From a bacterium (GTDB taxonomy: Bacteria > T1Sed10-126), in assembly GCA_003557545.1 (NCBI GenBank), contig PWOD01000159.1, positions 1-14,108 on the forward strand: 14,108 nt of DNA, given 5' to 3'. Every line of letters starts with the position of its first letter. Positions within the stretch are counted from its first letter, which is position 1. Made by a program: the position numbers and the translations under genes. Below are positions 8,601-14,108 of the stretch, one piece after another. The notes under the pieces are model-generated. The model searched no databases, was not told the DNA's origin, and worked only from the letters and a program-made list of their open reading frames with translations.

Positions 8601-11600
8601 TTTGCTGGCTGGAGAAACGGTTCAACTGGAGGTTCAGGAGGTTCAGTTCTGGAATTTTGACCAGTGGACGGGTGATTTGACCGGCCCCCAATATGAACAA
8701 CTGCTGTTTATTGATGAGGATAAAACAGTTACCGCACATTTTCAGCAGCAGACTCGGGATCTGGAGATTATGATTTACGGTGATGGTAAGGTCCTGGCGG
8801 CAGGAGAAACAGTCCCCCGTCCCGGAGCTACGATCGCTGTAAATGCTGGAGATACCCTGGAGATCGAGGCGGTCCCCGGAGAGTTTTATTCTTTCAGACG
8901 CTGGGTTGATGATCTTAGTGGTACAGCAGCGGTTGAACAGCTTTATATTGATGGACATAAAACAGTCAGTGCTGAGTTCAGGCAGGATACTTTCCAGCTG
9001 GAAATTATTATTCAGGGTCAGGGTGAGGCCCTGGTTGATGGTCAATCTTATACGGCGGTAGTAGATGTGCCCGGTGGGGAGACGGTGGAGATAGATGTAG
9101 AACCAGCTGCCGGGTGGTATTTCATTGGCTGGCAGGGAGATTACCTTAGCAGCGCTGCTCCCGATCAGCTGTTAATGGATGACAATAAACAGCTGCAGGC
9201 AGTATTTGGTGAGCTGAAGGAGTTGACGGTTGAGGTTGAAGGAGAAGGTGCAGTTCTTGTCGATGGTGAGACCTATGTTGAGGTGCTGGAGATACCGCAG
9301 TGGGATACTGTCGTTCTGCAGCCGGTTGCTGGAGTTGACTGGTATTTTGAACGTTGGTCGGGAGATATAGATTCGACGGATAGCCAGTTTATTCTGCAGA
9401 TGGATTCGGCTCGGACAGTGACTGCTGAGTTTACAGGACATCGTTATGTTTACTCGGCTGGGGATGACGGGAGGGTACATAAACTGGATACCTTTGGCGA
9501 TAGTGTCTGGATTTTTGATGGTCATCTGGCGGGTGGGGCGGATCCCCAACTGTTGGATGTGGTGGTTGATATTGATGGGAACATCTATTCTTCAGCCGAC
9601 AACTCGGAGATCCAGAGGATTAATCCGGATGGCAGCTCCTGGGGGATGTTCGATGATCTGCAGGCTTCTTCCAGCCGGTTAGCTACTGATTATGATGGAT
9701 ATATTTATGGAACTGATCTCAACGAGGTATTTAAGCTTGAGCAGAATTTTAATCCTGTCTGGCGATATGATATTGGTGCGACTGTCTTACGAGATGTCGC
9801 CGTGGGTGCAGATGGTTACGTCTACAGCAGCAGTAATGCCAACGAGATCCACAAGATAGCTCCGGATGGATCAATGGTCTGGAAATTTACCGGAACACCG
9901 GATCTCCCCCTGAGTATTGCCGTTGATGGCCTGGGTTATGTTTACAGTGGATTTGCTGGAAGCCAAGAGATCTATAAGTTAGATCCAATGGGGAACCTGG
10001 CGGATACTTTTGAGGTGGGTGCACCGGGAGTCAGAGCGCTGGTTTTTGATGCGGCCGGAAATCTTTATAGCGGCAGTGGACATCCCGATGAGTGGGAGAT
10101 CAACAAGTTGAACCGGTTTGGCACTATTGCCTGGACATATACTGAACATGGAGCCGGTGGAGGCGACATTCAGATCGGGTTGGATGTTGATGAAGACGGC
10201 TATATTTACAGCGCTGCCGGGGATGGGGAGGTACATAAGATCGATCCCGATGGGCAGAATGTCTGGAAATATTCAGGCCATGGTGAGCCGGTCAGCGGAG
10301 TGGCCGTCGAGCCGCTACCGGAACCTTATCAACTTGTTATTGAGCCGGTGGGTGACGGAGTCGGTGATGTATTTGTCCAGGGAGACAGCTATTTTATTCC
10401 AGCTTATATTCATCCTGATCAGGAGATATTTGTGGGTGCGCTGGCCGGAGAATTTTCTCATTTTGTAGGCTGGGAGGGTGATTTGGCTGGCAATAATATA
10501 GTTGAGCAGCTGATAATGGATGGCAATAAAAGCTTGAATCCACGGTTTGAGCGGGATACATATACTCTTGAAATAGATATTTTTGGGGCCGGCCAGGTAG
10601 AGGTTGAGGGAACGGTTTATGATCCATCTGAGTCACTTGAGTTTTACGGCGGCGAGACGGTTGAAATCTCGGCCATCCCGGAGAGCGGCTGGTATTTTGC
10701 CGGATGGGAGGGTGATTTTACCAGCAACCAGCTGGACGAGCAGCTGTTTATGGATGGTAATAAACAGCTGCAGGCAGTGTTTGGTGAGCTGAAGGAGTTA
10801 ACGGTTGATATTGTGGGAGATGGTGCGGTGCTGGTTGATGGTGAGACTTATGTTGACCGGCTGGAAATCGGTGAAGGAGAGACGGTTGAGCTGCAGGCCA
10901 TACCGTCGGCTGACTGGTATTTTGACAGCTGGGCTGGGGATATTACCTCGGGAGATAGCCGGATTGTTCTGACGGTTGATGATGATCTTCTGGTGGAAGC
11001 ACGATTTGAGGAACATCGTTATCTTTATTCGGGTGGAGATGATGGTCTGCTCCATAAAATCGACACCCATGGAAACCTGGTCTGGACCTATGATGGACAT
11101 AGTGGCGAGCCGGTTTTATCCGTGGCTGTAGATGTCGGTGGGGATATTTTGACCGCCGGTGACGACGGGGAGATTCATCGAATTTCACCCCAGGGGGAGA
11201 ACATCTGGAGTTTTGATGGTGCGGCCGGCAGCAGTCGAGATCTGAAGGTTGATTATGCCGGGGCCATCTATATCACGGATGGCACCGCCGGTGAAATTCA
11301 TAAGTTGACCTCGAATGGACAGCTTGATTGGACCTATGGAGAGATGGAAGGTCAAGCACAGATGAGTGTAGAGGTGGGGCCGGACGGATATGTTTATGCC
11401 GGGGATAACGAAAATGAAATACATAAGATAGCACCGGATGGATCCAAGGTCTGGAAATTTTCAGGAACACCGCAGCTGACCTATAGCCTGGCTGTGGATG
11501 GACTGGGTTATCTGTACGCTGGATTTAGAAATCATGATGAAATCTATAAGATAGATCCGGCCGGAAATCTTGTCGAAATCTATGGGCTGGGTTCGGAGAA

Positions 11601-14108
11601 TGTTCGGGCTCTGGTTCTCGACGCCGCGGGAAATCTTTATAGTGGTAGTGGTCATCCGAATGACTGGGTGGTTCATAAGCTGGATCGCTTGGGAAATGTT
11701 GTCTGGACTTATACTGACCATGGAGCCGGCGGCCCGCAGACAGCCATGGGGCTGGCGGTCGATGCTGATGGTTATATTTACAGTGGCTCCGGTGATGGCG
11801 AGGTCCATAAGATCGATTCGGCTGGGCAGAACGTCTGGCAATATACCGAACATGGTGAGCCGGTAAATAGCGTTGCTGTTGAACCTCTGCCACAACCTTA
11901 TGAACTGCGTATTGAGCCGGTTGGCGAGGGAGTTGGTGAGATACTGGTTGGTGGTGACACCTTTTTCTATAACGGCTATATCTATCCCGATCAGGAGATC
12001 GAGCTGGAGGCGGTAGCCGGTGAGTTTTCCCACTTTGTTGGTTGGGAGGCTGATCTGGCTGGAGCTGATCCGGTTGCTCAGCTGCTGATGGATGAAGACA
12101 AGCTGATCAACCCCCGATTTGAGCGGGATAGTTTCACGATTCAGCTTGATTTTATTGGCGAGGGTGAGGTGCTGGTTGACGGGGTCAGTTATGATCAACC
12201 GGCAGAGCTGGAGTTTTATGGCGGTGATACCATCCAGTTCGAGGCGGTAGATACGGCTGATTGGTATTTTGTCGAGTGGAGCGGGCTGGCTGTCAGTGGT
12301 GATACGGTGGTTGAGCTGTATATTTCTGAGTCGGGTCTGCTGACGGCCGAGTTTGAGGAGTTTCGTGAACTGGTTGTAGATATAGTCGGAGATGGGGCGG
12401 TAGCTGTTGATGGTGACAGTTCTTCCCAGTTGTTTAAGTTTCGCCAGGGTGATACGGCGGAGCTGATAGCGGTTCCCGGCCCGTCGATGATTTTTCAGGA
12501 GTGGACCGGCGACCTTTCGTCGGACAGTCAGCAAATTGTTGTTGAAATCGAACAGGATAAACAGCTGACCGCCAACTTTGTCGAAGATTGGTTTGTTTAT
12601 AGCGGCGGTGCTGACCGGGAGCTGCATAAGATAGATTCGTTGGGTAATACTCGCTGGATTTATGAAGAACATTCTGATCGAATTCGGGCAGTCTTTGTTG
12701 ATTCCCAGCGCTATGTTTATAGTGGTGGATATGATAATGAACTGCATAAGATTGATCCCCTGGGGAATAATGTCTGGAAATATACTGAGCATAACGGTTC
12801 GGTACTTGATGTTGCCATTGGTGGACCGGGAGGGTTTATCTGCAGCGCTGGTGCGGACGGTGAAATACATCGGATAAATTCAGCCGGGGATCAAGAGTGG
12901 GTATATATGGATCTTCCGTCAGCGGCCCGGGCGGTAGAAATTGATCGTCTGGGCAATTATTGTCATGCTGCCGGGGGTAATGAGATTCACAAGCTTGGCT
13001 CCGGGATGGATGCAGAGTGGATCTATGATGGTTTTGCCGGGCAGGTTGAAGCGCTGGCAATTAATGGTGCCGGGTACCTGTTTGCCGGGGATGCGACCGG
13101 TGAAATTCATAAGATTGATCCCGAGGGCAACAAGGTCTGGAGTTACAGTGAACATACCGATGAGGTCAGGGGGCTGGCGATTGATCTGACGGGAGATCTG
13201 TACAGTGTTTCCTGGGATGGTGAGTTACATAGAATCGATCAGCAGGGGAACAGGGTCTGGAGTTATGATGACCATACTGATCAGTTGAATGCGGTGGCAG
13301 TAGGGAGCGATGGAGTCATTTATACCGGATCCAGTGATAATCAGGTCCACAAGGTTAGTCCCGGTGGAGATAATCTCTGGCGATACGAGGAACACAGCGA
13401 TGATCTGTGGGCGCTGGCGGTTGATTTTGGTCCGCAACCCTATGAGCTGGATGTTTGGGTGGAGGGGGTGGGAGATGTGCTGGTTGATGGTGACAGCTAC
13501 TTTCAGACCAACCTGATTCGTCCGGATGAGACTGTGGAGCTGCAGGCGGTTCCCGGTCTCTATCAGCATTTTGTTGAATGGGATGGTGATCTGCAGGGAA
13601 GCGAGTTAACCAAACAACTGCTGATTGACAGCCATCGTTCTGTTACGGCAAGATTTGCGGTTGACACACATCCACTGGAGTTGAACCTGGAGGGGTCGGG
13701 CGAGGTTGTTGTGGATGGGCTGAGTTATTCTGAGGATACGACAATAATCCTTGATGCCGGGGAAGCGGTGGTAATTGAGGCGGTGGGAGATCAGTCCTGG
13801 GATTTTACCGAATGGAGCGGTGATCTGTCGGGAACTGTTCCGGTTAATCAGCTGTTCATCGATGGTCCCGCCCAGGTTGGCGCCCTATTTGAGCAGGATA
13901 CCCGGTTGCTCACAGTTGATGTGGAGGGGCTCGGTGTGGTGCTGGTCAACGGCGAGACGGCAGCTGCTGAGGTTATCTTACCGGCCGGGGATACTGCATT
14001 GATCGAAGCAATTCCGGAGAATTCCTGGTATTTTCAGGGCTGGACCGGGGATTACCTGGGGGCTGATACGCAGCTTCAGCTGCTGATGGATGAGGATAAA
14101 GAGCTGAC
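2536..14108 (+). CDS. Giant secreted modular repeat protein with glycine-rich, GLUG, InlB-B-like and beta-propeller domains (3' end outside window)
   Basis: One frame runs open for 3857 codons from the ATG at 2536 and is unfinished at the right edge. Residues 13-33 form a hydrophobic signal-peptide core after R7-K8, with likely cleavage after A35 (VIRA|EE), so export is by Sec. Domains by residue: glycine-rich 121-358 and 427-671; CARDB-like about 818-914; GLUG 915-1143; fifteen InlB-B-like repeats 1166-2302; propellers 2303-2595, 2828-3121 and 3352-3632; triplets of the same repeats at 2599-2827, 3123-3351 and 3637 onward. The protein is very acidic with few Lys and Cys. No Shine-Dalgarno sequence precedes the ATG. 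TTG at 2551 has AGGG (2541-2544) at good spacing and gives a compact signal peptide starting M-R-K-N, so it may be the true start. Likely role: extracellular or surface stalk or adhesin. Ligand and anchor are unknown. Confidence 0.9.
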   Translation, partial: MSGPLLRKNDFSWWLLTLGVFCTLFLLFFSGVIRAEEIIDWSLEADWNQAVESEHVEIDGDRLLWRLHETLEVTEDSCSDWDQYHSLENIACQDDRLFLDEDNEVDELFEAVGVGRSGEIRQWEVPVTGIYRIVGKGAQGGGDYGGKGARIEGEFELEAGEIYEIVVGHKGFDKNTPGESLDDGHATGGGASFIAQVMLGDLQPLIVAGGGGGNDSIAGATNHHGQAGEAGGSAQAGGAISNTGTPGANGEGGIGVFNSTGGAGWLSGNDGTAEALKDSPEGCDDAASDGGFGGGGSVGGTSNYRTAGGGGYSGGAGAMGSEEAAGGGGGSFNSGDNQANESGFNEGDGQVKIELLELTQVDVLTGSRIYNLLSLDGIYDVSRTLVEWQSEEPFGTGIDIEFAVTSDSQSPPEIVYEATGSGPTGDTHLWVVPESGNYRIGAYGAQGGQGVNGSGGRGAHVAGDFYLEAGEEIVILVGQQGEGGGVANSAAGAGGGGSFVVRKGGTGLSDIFVIAGGGGGHAGQHTPHPYRHGSVMPDGRDSVGEYSGPGGTDGEGGGAPAEPGGGAGGGGFFTDGETSDGNTGGHAFLTGGVGGTGDFSGGFGGGGAARSGGTYSRHGGGGGFSGGGGGVGLSDPTSGGGGGSYNNGDNPYSEAAVNTGDGRVVIQLLDEWSQADNGQPIPNIDIGEDLTGKYLWIRKTFWSEEPQNIPLLDSLNIEVEGQLDEGYLITAPKDMMTGKPELFELDYELNGQQIIVDLIGSPGTVDEERIEGVELVGQMGQTLPWAAEHSSFQLEILLRSLDMETSPVVNSIGLLRPAEFILEINHQESLLEVADGETAELVGVVENINGVDYSQEIEFRVDGVLVDTELVTLGPGETSPLLFNYPSSLADDGAELTISSADDSDTAQLLVADFSGGRGTEEEPFLIANWYQLDEIRRVPGNHYKLIADLDQSASGYHDLAGPGDSGWLPVGTESQPFEGIFLGGGHYLADLNIDRPEQDGVGLFGWTGQEFILSEVGIRDPQIVGGSFVGGVVGNHAGGVIINLYLQGGSIAGEDEVGGMVGYTDGTINRVYLAAEIESSGEVGGLVASQGSEAVIVESFWDEQLTGQSGSAGGDGKSSRELKELATFDAAGWSIERVLSADNRGYPYLSGDDPIWVLPYIELQLTVEGEGEILVDGTSSTGTVQLPAWEIAELEADPAQYWYFADWTGAVDSSAIMVELFMDQSREMTARFERDTRVLTVDIEGQGEVLVAGDSYQQPVGLTAGETFSLEAVAAEHWHFREWIGAVTTGGTETEIFMGTDQTVQAVFRQDTHQLTVEVEGEGNVLVDADSYLAPIEFLGGETVELEAVAGEFFHFVEWSGDLEGTDNPQQLLIDSDKQVTAWFERDTQLLTVDIENAGQVLVEGETYLEPVVLEAGETVLLEAVPADFFHFKRWEGDLTSTVSQTPLFIDDDKSVTAVFQQDTEILTIQTIGDGEVLVNGDTYTAPLVLPAGETVVLSAVPDNFFHFGSWSGDLSGNQPVEQLFVDREQEVTAEFVRDTHILTAEFTGEGELLVDGDSYQEPVVVNAGETVELQPVAAQYYHFDSWGGIISGTDVPAELFVVGDHTVEVNFALDTHLLTVEIEQAGQVLVDGDSYLDPLVVTAGSPVELEAVADRFYHFYRWSGDLDSTDSATQLFIGGDKTVTAEFRRDTHLLTVNLEGDGMVTVEGETYIEPLVVDGGETLELSASPGQFYHFLNWEGSLVGGDFVKQLFVEDDLEVTAVFQRDTHSLTIDVENLGQVLVEGETYVEPVVLPAGETVELLPVAGLYHHFSGWTGDLIGDQLPGQLFIDGDKSVTAQFTLDTHTINLDLDGGGTVLINGETYVEPPVFDAGETIELTAVSDQYWSFDEWSGDLSGTQKTDQLLVDDDKFITAHFRQDTAILTVTVEGQGEVLVDGTVSLGPVELTAGETVELTADPAQYWSFSDWSGELTGSQLVGEIFMSGDRAVTAQFVQDTYTLTVEIEGQGEVFVEGDSYLAPVVLLAGETVQLEVQEVQFWNFDQWTGDLTGPQYEQLLFIDEDKTVTAHFQQQTRDLEIMIYGDGKVLAAGETVPRPGATIAVNAGDTLEIEAVPGEFYSFRRWVDDLSGTAAVEQLYIDGHKTVSAEFRQDTFQLEIIIQGQGEALVDGQSYTAVVDVPGGETVEIDVEPAAGWYFIGWQGDYLSSAAPDQLLMDDNKQLQAVFGELKELTVEVEGEGAVLVDGETYVEVLEIPQWDTVVLQPVAGVDWYFERWSGDIDSTDSQFILQMDSARTVTAEFTGHRYVYSAGDDGRVHKLDTFGDSVWIFDGHLAGGADPQLLDVVVDIDGNIYSSADNSEIQRINPDGSSWGMFDDLQASSSRLATDYDGYIYGTDLNEVFKLEQNFNPVWRYDIGATVLRDVAVGADGYVYSSSNANEIHKIAPDGSMVWKFTGTPDLPLSIAVDGLGYVYSGFAGSQEIYKLDPMGNLADTFEVGAPGVRALVFDAAGNLYSGSGHPDEWEINKLNRFGTIAWTYTEHGAGGGDIQIGLDVDEDGYIYSAAGDGEVHKIDPDGQNVWKYSGHGEPVSGVAVEPLPEPYQLVIEPVGDGVGDVFVQGDSYFIPAYIHPDQEIFVGALAGEFSHFVGWEGDLAGNNIVEQLIMDGNKSLNPRFERDTYTLEIDIFGAGQVEVEGTVYDPSESLEFYGGETVEISAIPESGWYFAGWEGDFTSNQLDEQLFMDGNKQLQAVFGELKELTVDIVGDGAVLVDGETYVDRLEIGEGETVELQAIPSADWYFDSWAGDITSGDSRIVLTVDDDLLVEARFEEHRYLYSGGDDGLLHKIDTHGNLVWTYDGHSGEPVLSVAVDVGGDILTAGDDGEIHRISPQGENIWSFDGAAGSSRDLKVDYAGAIYITDGTAGEIHKLTSNGQLDWTYGEMEGQAQMSVEVGPDGYVYAGDNENEIHKIAPDGSKVWKFSGTPQLTYSLAVDGLGYLYAGFRNHDEIYKIDPAGNLVEIYGLGSENVRALVLDAAGNLYSGSGHPNDWVVHKLDRLGNVVWTYTDHGAGGPQTAMGLAVDADGYIYSGSGDGEVHKIDSAGQNVWQYTEHGEPVNSVAVEPLPQPYELRIEPVGEGVGEILVGGDTFFYNGYIYPDQEIELEAVAGEFSHFVGWEADLAGADPVAQLLMDEDKLINPRFERDSFTIQLDFIGEGEVLVDGVSYDQPAELEFYGGDTIQFEAVDTADWYFVEWSGLAVSGDTVVELYISESGLLTAEFEEFRELVVDIVGDGAVAVDGDSSSQLFKFRQGDTAELIAVPGPSMIFQEWTGDLSSDSQQIVVEIEQDKQLTANFVEDWFVYSGGADRELHKIDSLGNTRWIYEEHSDRIRAVFVDSQRYVYSGGYDNELHKIDPLGNNVWKYTEHNGSVLDVAIGGPGGFICSAGADGEIHRINSAGDQEWVYMDLPSAARAVEIDRLGNYCHAAGGNEIHKLGSGMDAEWIYDGFAGQVEALAINGAGYLFAGDATGEIHKIDPEGNKVWSYSEHTDEVRGLAIDLTGDLYSVSWDGELHRIDQQGNRVWSYDDHTDQLNAVAVGSDGVIYTGSSDNQVHKVSPGGDNLWRYEEHSDDLWALAVDFGPQPYELDVWVEGVGDVLVDGDSYFQTNLIRPDETVELQAVPGLYQHFVEWDGDLQGSELTKQLLIDSHRSVTARFAVDTHPLELNLEGSGEVVVDGLSYSEDTTIILDAGEAVVIEAVGDQSWDFTEWSGDLSGTVPVNQLFIDGPAQVGALFEQDTRLLTVDVEGLGVVLVNGETAAAEVILPAGDTALIEAIPENSWYFQGWTGDYLGADTQLQLLMDEDKEL
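2896..3609 (+). other. Glycine-rich domain 1 (ALK/LTK-type, PF12810-like)
   Basis: Residues 121-358 open with a strand segment ending TGIYRIVGKGAQGG, then ELEAGEIYEIVVGHKG, then several poly-Gly runs (AGGGGGND, GGFGGGGSVGG, TAGGGGYSGG), and end with GGGGGSFNSGDN and GDGQVKIELL. This order matches the glycine-rich domain best known from ALK/LTK receptors and also found in bacterial secreted proteins, where Gly helices pack into a compact beta fold. Function here is unknown; a binding or structural role is inferred. Confidence 0.75.
3814..4548 (+). other. Glycine-rich domain 2 (ALK/LTK-type, PF12810-like)
   Basis: Residues 427-671 repeat the layout of domain 1: SGNYRIGAYGAQGGQG, then YLEAGEEIVILVGQQGEGG, the core IAGGGGGHAGQ, more Gly runs (GGFGGGGAARSGG, RHGGGGGFSGGGGG), and the closing GGGGGSYNNGDN and GDGRVVIQLL. 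It is an evident internal duplicate of domain 1. A divergent copy of a short segment (IYDVSRTLVEWQSEEP and LTGKYLWIRKTFWSEEP) follows each glycine-rich domain, so the duplication may have included that linker. Confidence 0.78.
4987..5274 (+). other. CARDB-like Ig-fold domain
   Basis: Residues 818-914 have a beta-sandwich pattern: EFILEINHQESLLEVADGE, then ELVGVVENING, a strand with FRVDGVLVDTELVTLGPGE, then ADDGAELTISSADDSDTAQLLV. This resembles CARDB/APHP-type adhesion modules that often precede repeat regions in bacterial surface proteins. The match is by pattern only. Confidence 0.45.
5278..5964 (+). other. GLUG-type beta-helix region
   Basis: Residues 915-1143 start with GGRGTEEEPFLIANWYQLDE and HYKLIADLDQS, followed by GWLPVGTESQPFEGIFLGGG and GVGLFGWTG. 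Then come GLUG-like units: SFVGGVVGNHAGGVI, DEVGGMVGYTDGTINRVYLA and GEVGGLVASQ. The region closes with ESFWDEQLTGQSGSAGGDGK and a TFDAAGWS segment. This is the canonical order of GLUG-motif surface proteins and predicts a short right-handed parallel beta-helix. These regions are common in anaerobe adhesins and S-layer-associated proteins. Confidence 0.82.
6031..9441 (+). repeat. Tandem array of 15 InlB-B-like beta-repeats (PF18998-type), about 228 bp each
   Basis: Unit starts are 6031, 6250, 6481, 6706, 6934, 7162, 7390, 7618, 7846, 8074, 8302, 8530, 8758, 8995 and 9220. The nine units from 6706 to 8757 are each exactly 228 bp (76 residues). A typical unit reads LTVEIEGQGEVLVDGDSY, then xPVVLxAGETVELEAVP, then F-x-x-W-x-G-D-L, then QLFIDGDKTVTAxFxxDTH. 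The fold expected is a small beta-grasp-like or Ig-like module forming a stiff rod. Units are clearly diverged, so the array is old, but length is under strict constraint. Function is inferred as a stalk or spacer holding the domains away from the cell. Confidence 0.88.
9442..10320 (+). repeat. Beta-propeller 1, seven PQQ/WD-like blades
   Basis: Residues 2303-2595 contain seven blades of about 40 residues with the pattern YSGxxDGEVHKIDPDGxxVW, then (Y/F)xxH, then a V-x-x-(V/L)-(A/V)-V-D-x-x-G-Y strand. Blade openings are RYVYSAGDD, IYSSADNSE, IYGTDLNE, VYSSSNANE, VYSGFAGSQE, LYSGSGHPDE and IYSAAGDGE. Seven repeats suit a closed seven-bladed disc of the PQQ/WD40-like superfamily. No PQQ-binding or enzymatic residues are evident. 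A ligand-binding or structural role is likely. Confidence 0.83.
10330..11016 (+). repeat. Triplet of InlB-B-like repeats between propellers 1 and 2
   Basis: Three units start at 10330, 10561 and 10795. The first carries EFSHFVGWEGDLAG, the second GWYFAGWEGDFTSN and the third DWYFDSWAGDITSG. The last two correspond to the two units just before propeller 1 (8995 and 9220), showing they belong to the duplicated cassette. Bases 9184-9233 and 10759-10808 differ at only two of 50 positions. Confidence 0.85.
11017..11898 (+). repeat. Beta-propeller 2, seven blades, duplicate of propeller 1
   Basis: Residues 2828-3121 hold seven blades opening RYLYSGGDD, ILTAGDDGE, IYITDGTAGE, VYAGDNENE, LYAGFRNHDE, LYSGSGHPND and IYSGSGDGE. 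They match propeller 1 blade by blade: blade 4 shares EIHKIAPDGS and VWKFSGTP or VWKFTGTP, blade 5 has Tyr instead of His in EIYK, and blade 6 shares LYSGSGHP. The start is 1575 bp after that of propeller 1, so the whole propeller was copied as a block. Confidence 0.83.
11902..12588 (+). repeat. Triplet of InlB-B-like repeats between propellers 2 and 3
   Basis: Units start at 11902, 12133 and 12367. The first (EFSHFVGWEADLAG) is nearly the same as the first unit after propeller 1. The third is the most diverged, with MIFQEWTGDLSS in place of the usual aromatic-rich core. Triplet length is 687 bp, the same as the previous triplet. Confidence 0.83.
12589..13431 (+). repeat. Beta-propeller 3, seven more uniform blades
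   Basis: Residues 3352-3632 hold seven blades opening WFVYSGGAD, VYSGGYDNE, FICSAGADGE, YCHAAGGNE, LFAGDATGE, LYSVSWDGE and IYTGSSDNQ. All seven keep His in the (L/I/V)-H-(K/R) motif, unlike propellers 1 and 2. The blades lack the blade-specific insertions (GSGHPxxW, GAGG) of the first two propellers and are close to 40 residues each. They look like a tandemly amplified single blade rather than a direct copy of propeller 2. Blades 3 and 4 carry Cys residues, rare in this protein. Confidence 0.82.
13444..14108 (+). repeat. InlB-B-like repeats after propeller 3, running off the window
   Basis: Units start at 13444, 13672 and 13906; the third is cut by the right edge. The first has YQHFVEWDGDLQG, the second WDFTEWSGDLSG and the third SWYFQGWTGDYLG with LLMDEDKEL. 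By analogy with the two earlier triplets, another propeller should follow soon. The coding frame is still open at 14108. Confidence 0.83.

Noticed and set aside
6031-9441. Regular 228-bp repeats as a CRISPR or non-coding satellite
   Set aside because: The period is a multiple of three, the reading frame stays open, and conservation follows protein motifs. It is a coding tandem repeat.
11461-12870. 469-codon open frame on the - strand across propellers 2-3
   Set aside because: It lies antisense to the repeat-coding frame. Periodic codon use with few stops on the other strand explains its length, and its translation shows no family. Similar shorter - strand frames at 8449-9045 and 7033-7389 are rejected for the same reason.

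Overview
The window holds the 3' end of a cell-wall synthesis gene, a small flagellar gene pair, a 638-base gap, and then one enormous open reading frame. That frame starts near 2536 and is still open at the right edge, at least 3857 codons later. All supported genes are on the + strand. A class B penicillin-binding protein, a FliS-FliT type pair and a Sec-type signal peptide indicate a flagellated bacterium with peptidoglycan. The PBP and flagellar proteins look most like anaerobic Firmicutes-type lineages. The very acidic, lysine-poor secreted protein would fit a halophile such as the Halanaerobiales, but that placement is an inference and is weak.

Positions 2-799 encode the C-terminal transpeptidase part of an FtsI/PBP2-like enzyme. 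Positions 985-1536 encode FliS, the flagellin export chaperone, with an unusual charged C-terminal tail. A FliT/FlgN-like coiled-coil gene overlaps its end (1499-1897). Positions 1898-2535 contain no convincing gene but carry several inverted repeats, including a compact multi-stem element at 2134-2207 and a 7-bp hairpin at 2450-2466.

From 2536 to the right edge runs a modular secreted protein. In order it has a signal peptide, two glycine-rich domains of the ALK/LTK type, a CARDB-like Ig domain, a GLUG-type beta-helix region, and 15 tandem beta-repeats of about 76 residues (InlB-B-like, PF18998-type). The repeats have the motif F-x-x-W-x-G-D, and nine consecutive copies are exactly 228 bp. 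Then come three predicted seven-bladed beta-propellers, each separated from the next by exactly three more of the same beta-repeats. The layout is SP - Gly - Gly - CARDB - GLUG - B15 - P7 - B3 - P7 - B3 - P7 - B3(partial). Propeller starts are 1575 and 1572 bp apart, so the second half is a roughly 1.57-kb super-repeat. Propellers 1 and 2 match blade for blade, which points to duplication of whole cassettes.

The flagellar pair probably acts together in filament assembly. The giant protein is probably an independently transcribed surface or extracellular stalk or adhesin. Its ligand and its C-terminal anchor cannot be seen here. The main point of interest is this propeller-on-a-stalk architecture, which predicts a fourth propeller starting about 20-55 bases beyond the window.
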